This document shows, in pieces, positions 57,614 to 64,000 of a stretch of 64,000 nt of DNA. Both the position numbers and the translations under genes were made by a program. The stretch is from Isoetes taiwanensis (lineage: Eukaryota; Streptophyta; Lycopodiopsida; Isoetales; Isoetaceae). The DNA lies in assembly GCA_021234155.1 (NCBI GenBank), contig JAJEKV010000049.1, positions 10,392,292 through 10,456,291 on the forward strand, written 5' to 3'. The notes beneath the pieces are model-generated. The model was not told the origin of the DNA. It saw nothing but the letters and a program-made list of their open reading frames with translations, and did not search any database. Every line of letters starts with the position of its first letter. The first letter of the stretch is position 1.

Positions 57614-60070
57614 AATAGAATAGAATAGAATAGAATATGATTTTATATCGTCCACGAGGAGACCAAGCGCCTATGGGACCCAAGTACAAAGAGAGAGCAA
57701 GAAAGATATTACTACGGGATTAAAAACCCCGCCCCGAAGGGTTTTCGGAGGAAAAACCAATCTTGACATCTTGCGCACGCTTATATACATAATCACAAGT
57801 AATACCGAGGTTAATGTCGGACGGGGGGCATAACTAAGTCCGCGTATCCATTACCTCCCCCTGAGGTCTGATCCCAACAAAGGCCTTTCGGTAGCTCATG
57901 CAAGGCCCGATGGGGCACAACTAACCGAGCATACCGAGCCGGATATGCTCAAATGCCTGGATGTGCCCGAGGGCGTGACTTTCATCCTCAATGGCGCCTG
58001 TTGGCAAAGATTTACGGACTCTGTCCTCACGCTGCTCCCAAATCCATCTCCCTGTCTCAATCGGAGGTGGTGTGCACTGTCTTGAATGGAAGCAATCACC
58101 CCGCACTTTTTCATGGGTAGATGGGTGCGCGGTAGTGGTGTGGGCCCCTCGTGAGCATGGGATTAACCTCAGCTGCCGATAATTTGCCACCTTGACATGG
58201 GACGGGGCCTCAAAGATCCCAAAGCTTGGCCATGAAGCAAGCATCCAAACTTTGCTTCAAGGCAACGCGTTCCTTGGTGTATGCAGCCGGGTCCACATCA
58301 TTATTACTGACCGGGCTTGCTTGTCTTTCCAAAGCGGGGCTTTGAGTCGCCATGGGCCCATCGCCACCGCCAAAGCAAGGTTGGGCAGCCCAGGCTTCAT
58401 CCATAGCCACCACCTTCCGAAGTAAATAATGTGACGTTCCAAATGCGCCCTCGTAATGGAAGGAAGCCCATGTCTCCGGAGCAAGGTCCGATATGGGACC
58501 GTGGATTTCACTCCCAGGTGCCTGGCCAAGAAGGCCTTACGTACTGCTCTAGATCGTTCCAAGTGGTGAGGGATATCAGCGGCCCCACACTTCTCGCCCC
58601 ATAGAGGAGGACCCGGTTCAACCAAGGCCACTGAACAAGTGTGCCCGTGACCCCATGCATCTGCTACGCCTTGTTTGTTGTTTTGCATTGCATCTGGGGC
58701 TTTCCGGCCTAGGGACTGTGAACCCGATGGATGCATCCCGATTGTGGTAGTAGAAAACTCAATGCCCAAATACTTATAAGATCGAGCCACCTCCACTACC
58801 CCCTGGTAAGTGAATGAGGGAAGGCGTGGGTGCCGGGATGATGGGACCAACAAAGACCCTTGTCTTGGGCCAAGTTAACTCTCATGTCGATGAATTGGCG
58901 TAAAGTGTCCAAAGCATCCGGTGGCGTTGCATGTCCTCGGGGGTATATCGCGGCAGTCAACATCATCGGCATATATGAGTTGCGGATTATGTGGTGCATC
59001 AATCGGCGCTCCGGTGCTCGGCTAGCCATTCTTCTAGGCCGGTCAATGTACAAGCCGAAGAGCGTCGGGGGATAGAGGGCAGCCCCCCGCACCCCAATGC
59101 TACTAACAACGGCTCCCCGGCGGTGTGAGACGGCCCCGGAGCAAGCCTGCATTATAGTGCGTATATAGCATTCTCGCAAGTCGACGGGGTCCCTAGCTGT
59201 CTCAATCGTCCCACAACTTATCCCGAGGCACCGTGTCAAAAGCCTTTCGCGAAATCCACAAAACAACAAGACAGATTCTCCGGGCGCCGATTCGGCTATC
59301 CTCTATGAGTGTTCGCAGAGTGAAGATATGGTCAATAGTAGAATGCCGGGGCGGAAGCCAGCTCGCGTCGAGAACCCGCACTTCTCCATCCTCTGCCCAA
59401 AAGTGTCAATCGCCGCTCAAGAATCCCGCAAGCAACTTGGCAAAGGCAAAGCCCACCATAATGGTATGCGATAGTTGGTCGGGCTGTGGGGTCCCCGCTT
59501 TGTATATGGGCACAACTCTACCGGGTAGTCCGGTCTTGGGGAAGCCTTCTTGCAATGCCCTGTTGAAGAGTCTTTGTGAGAACCGCACCATTGCCACTTG
59601 AGAAGCTCGCCTGCATACCATCCAAATCTGCGCCTTCCCCGTTAGCGGCGTTGCGGGCCCATTATGACATCCCTTCGGTAATGACCCGATTAACTAGGCC
59701 TGTCATGAGGTACTGGGTGCCCGGCTTCCCATTGGGTCATACGACTTGCAAGTATCTCACCCATTGTTCCGGGGTAATATTTCACGTGGCCGTGGCTTAC
59801 TCAAGACCTTTCTCCGAAGGCCCTAGGGTGGCGGTCTAGAAGACCAAACATCATTCTTTGGAGCTCGCAAGGTACCCAGCTTTCTTGGTCTTGAGGAAGG
59901 AGCGGTATTGACTGACGGCCTCGGGCGCGAATGGTGGGGTTCAAAGACTTGGCGAGAAGCCATCGTTTCAAACCCCAGACATTAGCCATCGAACCCCGGT
60001 GATTGCGGGGAAGGTGGTTGCAGCCCCGTGGATCGTCGAGGCCGCCTCTCCCAAAGCATCTGTCCCCCTA
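57614..60070 (-). mobile_element. GC-rich non-LTR retrotransposon (LINE), 5'-truncated, with reverse transcriptase
   Basis: A 2,457-bp insertion splits sequence that is continuous in unit 1 (TTATATAG/TGAAATCC). Flanking target repeat is at least ATAG; the 3' tail is GAATA repeats at 57614-57635. Minus-strand frames encode, in order, fingers of a reverse transcriptase (LFNRALQEGFPKTGLPGRVV, QPDQLSHTIMVGFAFAKLLA), the motif-A region (KAFDTVPRDK, about 59216-59246), GVRGAALYPPTLFGLYIDR, YADD at 58973-58962, and the thumb and C-terminal region (VARSYKYLGIEFSTT). Frameshifts separate these parts, so it is inactive. No endonuclease is seen, consistent with 5' truncation. GC content is visibly higher than that of the surroundings. 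Confidence 0.92.
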
Positions 60071-60884
60071 ATAGTGAAATCCGACTACAAATCGGACATT
60101 TGCAAATCCGACTACATTGACCTATCGGAGAGAGAATACTAGGAGTGTACAAGTTTATGCTCGGAAGCAAGGCATCTTTAAACAATTTGTGGATGATAAT
60201 AAGTACACGTTTATTACTGGGAAGCAAGACGATGTCACACGTCTATGCATAAAAAAAGGAAGGAAAGAGAGATTATGAGGTTATAAATGCATACACAACT
60301 CTAAACGAACCATTTTTGAAATTTGGCAACGACAATCATGCCCAACTAAGGCATCTTAAAAATTTGTTGGATGGTAATGGTTCACCTACACATTTAAATG
60401 TGAAGCAAGACTTAAGTCCAAGCACCAATATTCACACTTGCACGTTTAAAATGTAAACAAGCAGCGATATTAATAATAGAATATACGAAGAAGTAGCCTA
60501 CTTTTTGCCGATGTGATACCTCCTAGTTGGCATGTTAGGGCCTACTTTTTGCCGATGTGATACCTCCTAGTTGCTCCGATATTCTCCGATATGATGCAAC
60601 CATGATTTTGCTAGCATATGTAAAATGCACTGGCGTATACTTCTAGAATCATCTTGCATCGAGTTTGAAAGTCCAACCACAGGCATCCTATCTAGCATAA
60701 GCATGTTGTAATAACCGTTAATCCATTTAGCTTCAACTTTTTTTCTTATTAAGATCAAAGTGTAGCAAACTTAAATGCTTTATGACCTACGCAGGGAGAA
60801 GAGTTTCGCAAAACAAGTATAATACCAAGACGAGAGGAGCTCTTTATAGAGGGGAAAATTCATCTACCAATCAAAAAGATAGGG
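60071..60884. other. Unit-2 spacer right of the LINE
   Basis: Matches 51006-51972 of unit 1 without the SINE. The empty SINE site reads GAGCTCTTTATAGAGG near 60838-60853. The CTACTTTTTGCCGATGTGAT doublet is kept at 60489-60570. No gene is recognised. Confidence 0.6.
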
Positions 60885-61544
60885 ATGAGATACTCTTCCA
60901 TCATAGAGTACCTAGAGACTCATTTCCGGTTGCTTAGAGAAGACTTCATTGAGCCCCTCAGGAATGGCATAAAAAATTACAGAAGTGGAATTCAGAGTGC
61001 AGATGTTAAAGTTTACTTGGATGTTAAGCTTCAAGAAATGTTCTTTGCCAGCAGTGGGATTGAGTACAAAGTTTCCTTCAGGTTAGACAAGCATAAAGAT
61101 ATCTCATGGGATTCTAGCAAAAGATTTTTGGTTCGTTGCTTTGTCTGTCCTATGATGGATTTCAAACACTTATTTGGGCGACAGTTGCAAGTCGTGATGT
61201 GAAGACCTTGTCAGAAAGTACAGTGATCATCCAGCTTGTTCCTGAAATGGATAATCTACAAGACCTTCAAGCATCTTATCTATCTTTTTAGCTTGAAGAC
61301 TTCTGTTTGCTCATCTCTTGCATTTTTCAGAAACTTCAGGGACTCATTAATATGGGAGCTCTGCATGTCTAAAATCTATGTCTCTCAGCTGTTAGATGTG
61401 GAGCTAGAGAAGTTCAATGATTTCTTCAGGGAAAAAGAAGCGGAGTATGTGATTAGACTACAGGTAACAATCCTCACTCTTAAATTTGGATGCATATGCT
61501 TGAATGTACTCTATTTTCTTCATCCTAATATAAGATGGCGCTGA
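60885..61544 (+). pseudogene. ZNFX1-like fragment, unit 2
   Basis: Almost identical to 51973-52632, with the same TGA and frameshift after RQLQVVM, so the break predates the duplication. The few changes include CGA to CTA at the NRQ/NLQ codon and TAT to TCT in KTYVCSS. Confidence 0.65.
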
Positions 61545-62158
61545 TATGTTTGTCTTATCTTCAGGGATTTTATTTGGCTATTAACAGTTTCAAGTACATA
61601 CTCAGGGTACTTTCAGACCATGGGGTTAAATTAAACTAAATTTTAAAGTAACCAATTGTTTGTTAATGATAAATTAAGGTTATTTTTGTCAAGCTTTCAC
61701 ACCACTTGTTATGTCAATTACTAACATTACAAATTCTGTTAAAAAAACTTTCAGACATGGGATTTGTTATGTTATCCACTAACATAACAGAATTTGTTAA
61801 AAACATTTTTCGCAACCAAAGTTTGTTATATTAGTTTTTAACATAACAAAATCTGTTAAAAGCGTTTCACATTGCAAAAGCAGACTAATTGTTATAACAT
61901 CTAGTGCACAAACTCATTTTTACAATCCACAAGCATGGCCAAAATGGATGTTTGTTCTTTGTTGGTATCTACTTGGTAAAAATAAGATGTCTCCGATACA
62001 TATGCAATCATTTGCAGAGAAGATCAAGCTAACATCAATTGTACCTCTTAGAGAAGCCAAAGCCACAAGCCAATGCCTCGTCCTTGGATGCCTGATCTGA
62101 CTACTGCAAAGAAGATGGCAGGATACTTTGGACCTTTGGAAACTCAAAGAAGATGGAA
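61545..62158. other. Unit-2 distal spacer
   Basis: Collinear with 52633-53241, including the TAACA/TGTTA repeats. No gene is recognised. Confidence 0.5.
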
Positions 62159-62572
62159 ACTTGTGTCTTTGATCGCCATCTTGGGTTAGAGATTTTACTT
62201 TAAGAGGTTATGCTGGCCCCATCTTTCCATCAATGGATACATAAATTAAAATTGAATGCAGGGTTTCAAATGTAACAATACGAAGGGGCAGAATATTGAG
62301 TCTGGGTTTTTAGATCACCCTGCACCTCTACTAAATGGATTGCCATGGATGCTCACCCCAAAAAAATCCTTAACGCGGGAGACAATATCAATTTGTCAAT
62401 GAGCTCTGTTGAAGGAATTACTGATGCTTTATTGATGTCCTCTGCCAGCAAATCATAAAGGAATTTTATCTGCTAGGAAAAAACATGTGAGTTGAGGAAG
62501 TGCAGAAAAATGCCTCATCCCACTCTATTTTAATTCTTCAGCACACCCTGTTGTTGTTGCTAGCGTGAAATA

Positions 62573-62770
62573 AAAGCTGAGTTAGCAGAAAATGACATGC
62601 AGATATATAGTCCAGGGGGAACAAATCCACTTACCAAATGCCATATTGTCATCAAGCATCCATGTTCCTGCATAAAAGCTGAGTTAGCAGAAAATGACAT
62701 GTAGATATACAGTGCAAGGGAACAAATCCACTTACCAGATACCATATTGTCGTCAAGCATCCATGTGGTA
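62573..62770 (-). repeat. Doubled 100-bp block with exon-like core, unit 3
   Basis: Same structure as at 47186 and 53650. The left copy reads TTTTATGCAG/GAACATGGATGC and so on to GTAAGTGG. The right copy is cut short by a deletion that joins it to GTGGTATAGCTAGTTGG. Confidence 0.5.
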
Positions 62771-63280
62771 TAGCTAGTTGGGAAAATTATAACTACCATA
62801 AGGCACTGTGCTTTTATGAAGCTCCGGGAAAAAGAGTAGTTAGAGCACATCAAGACCAAGTTTAGGCATCCAATGATACGAAAATGTGACCAAACACAGG
62901 ATTTATATCTATAATGGCTGGTTATGATGTACCAAAGAAAAGACACAAAGTAACCATATGAAACATATATGCTGTAGAAACTTAAAACTTGTCAAAGATC
63001 CAATGTGCAACCAAATAAAATATCCATACCATTGTAGAATGTCTGATGTAGGTCTTTCCCTTGGAGTTCTTCTTACTTTCATCTTCAGATGTATATCAAT
63101 CTATTTTCCCAAAATCCATGAGATGCGATCCATTTTATGGAGAGAAGACTTGAGTATGTATGGAATCTCCTCACAACACTTAACTCTGCAAATATATGAC
63201 TGCATATTGCTTGTAATTAGTTACATCATCAAATGCGCTACTCGAACCTCTTGGCTTCAAAAATACTTGGAGAATGAATG

Positions 63281-63562
63281 CTAGATATGGTGTAAACCCT
63301 GCCCAAACAACTGAAAGGCAATTCCTAAAGCATATAAAGCCAATGTGACAATCAAACCATCAAATCGGGAAGGAAAAACCAAGGGAGAAACTCTGAGGCC
63401 AAGATCCTTGTCCAATAAGTGTTTGTATGCAATGGCACATGTGCCGAAAAAATTAGAGAAACAACAATGAAAAGCTTTTTCAAGTGAGAACACTGCAGCA
63501 AAGCAAAGGATTAAGCTGCATATGACCGAAAAATTTAAAATGGGCAGATTCAGAGAAAGCAA
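63281..63562 (-). CDS. Unassigned open frame, array unit 3
   Basis: Third copy of the AIAYKHLLDKDLGLRVSPLV / FPSRFDGLIVTLALYALG frame, ending LFGQGLHHI as in unit 2 but with the FFGTCAIAYKH sequence of unit 1. No family is recognised. Confidence 0.3.
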   Translation of the reverse strand: MLSLNLPILNFSVICSLILCFAAVFSLEKAFHCCFSNFFGTCAIAYKHLLDKDLGLRVSPLVFPSRFDGLIVTLALYALGIAFQLFGQGLHHI

Positions 63563-63787
63563 AATACATGTTTATATGGAGTTGGATGTCGAGATCATTC
63601 TCCAATCAAATATTCCTATGAAATAGCACATATGCAAGGAAACAATCAGAAGAAACAACAATGATAAACTCTTTAGAATATAGAGGCAGTCATCCCACAT
63701 CAGTCGTTATGCTTGAGCTTGTCTCCTAACGGCTTCCAGCAGGTCTCCCAGCAGCCTCTGTCCATTGATGCAGTCGCAAGCATGGTG

Positions 63788-64000
63788 CAATGGAATAAAA
63801 TAACGGCTAAGGTTAGCCAAATGGCTATTTTGTAGCAGTTTTGCCAAGAAAAACGGCTAAAGTAAATGGAAAAAATGCCCAAAAAAAAGAAAATTTTAGC
63901 CCAAATTTTTTGCCGCCCAAGTGAGTTTTTAGGTTGAATAGCCAAACATTTACCTCCAGACATATCCATCAGAACATCGATTAGCTAAACCTAAGATAGA
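63788..64000. mobile_element. hAT-like non-autonomous element, left part (continues past the window)
   Basis: From CAATGGAATAAAATAACGGC on, the sequence follows the reverse complement of the nested hAT element at 44937-45425: CGGCTAA(G/A)...TTAGCCAAATGGC, then AAACGGCTAAA and AAAAGAAAATTTTAGCC in the same order. Its far end and target duplication lie outside the window. Confidence 0.7.

Larger units (their letters stand above)
53242..62158. repeat. Tandem array unit 2 (full, 8.92 kb with insertions)
   Basis: It starts ACTTGTGTCTTTGATCGCCA at 53242 and ends at the same motif at 62159. Subtracting the LINE with its target repeat and the solo LTR with its target repeat leaves about 6,329 bp, almost the same as unit 1 without its SINE. 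Gene order is the same. The right part (60.9-62.1 kb) is nearly identical to unit 1, so the duplication is recent. Confidence 0.9.
62159..63789. repeat. Tandem array unit 3 (partial, interrupted by an insertion)
   Basis: It follows units 1 and 2 up to GCAAGCATGGTGCA at 63789, the equivalent of about 48440 in unit 1, where a hAT-like element begins. The rest of the unit, including any MTPSL gene, would lie beyond the window. Confidence 0.88.

Noticed and set aside
46764..63789. Terpenoid biosynthetic gene cluster with tailoring enzymes
   Set aside because: No cytochrome P450, dehydrogenase or transferase is visible; the array repeats one disrupted terpene synthase and fragments.

Overview
The window looks like nuclear DNA of a non-seed land plant (fern, lycophyte, moss or liverwort). 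Three things point there: a terpene synthase of the microbial-type (MTPSL) class, known in plants only from non-seed lineages; a plant-type peroxisomal acyl-CoA oxidase with short GT-AG introns; and AT-rich, transposon-filled intergenic DNA. The species cannot be fixed from the sequence.

Only one gene looks fully intact: a long-chain acyl-CoA oxidase (ACX2) on the minus strand at 7597-10359. Its seven coding exons join to 682 residues, and it has a probable intron in the 5' leader. Most other gene-like signals are fragments: a Ty3/gypsy gag remnant (1-1760), a WD40 fragment (3.4-3.9 kb), the last exon of an E(z)-type SET methyltransferase (5.5-5.8 kb), one catalase exon (24.2 kb), and the last four exons of an FKBP12-type prolyl isomerase (32.8-33.4 kb).

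Between 10.8 and 46 kb the DNA is mostly repeats. There are five Helitron 3' ends (hairpin plus CTRR), two palindromic elements with very long inverted repeats, a hAT-type element nested in an L1-type LINE, tails of a second LINE family, several tandem duplications and a TATC microsatellite. At 17.7 kb lies a colinear, internally deleted copy of pieces of the ACX2 locus and its upstream DNA.

From 46,764 to 63,789 there is a tandem array of two full units and one partial unit of about 6.3 kb. Each full unit carries an inverted MTPSL relic (plus strand), an MTPSL gene (minus strand, disrupted) and a fragment like the NFX1-type zinc-finger/helicase protein ZNFX1 (plus strand). The units differ by clean insertions made after duplication: a tRNA-derived SINE in unit 1, a 122-bp solo LTR and a GC-rich 2.46-kb LINE in unit 2, and a hAT-like element in unit 3. 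After subtracting the insertions, units 1 and 2 are about 6,340 and 6,329 bp. Functionally, the window holds one housekeeping peroxisomal beta-oxidation gene next to a decaying, recently amplified terpene synthase locus.
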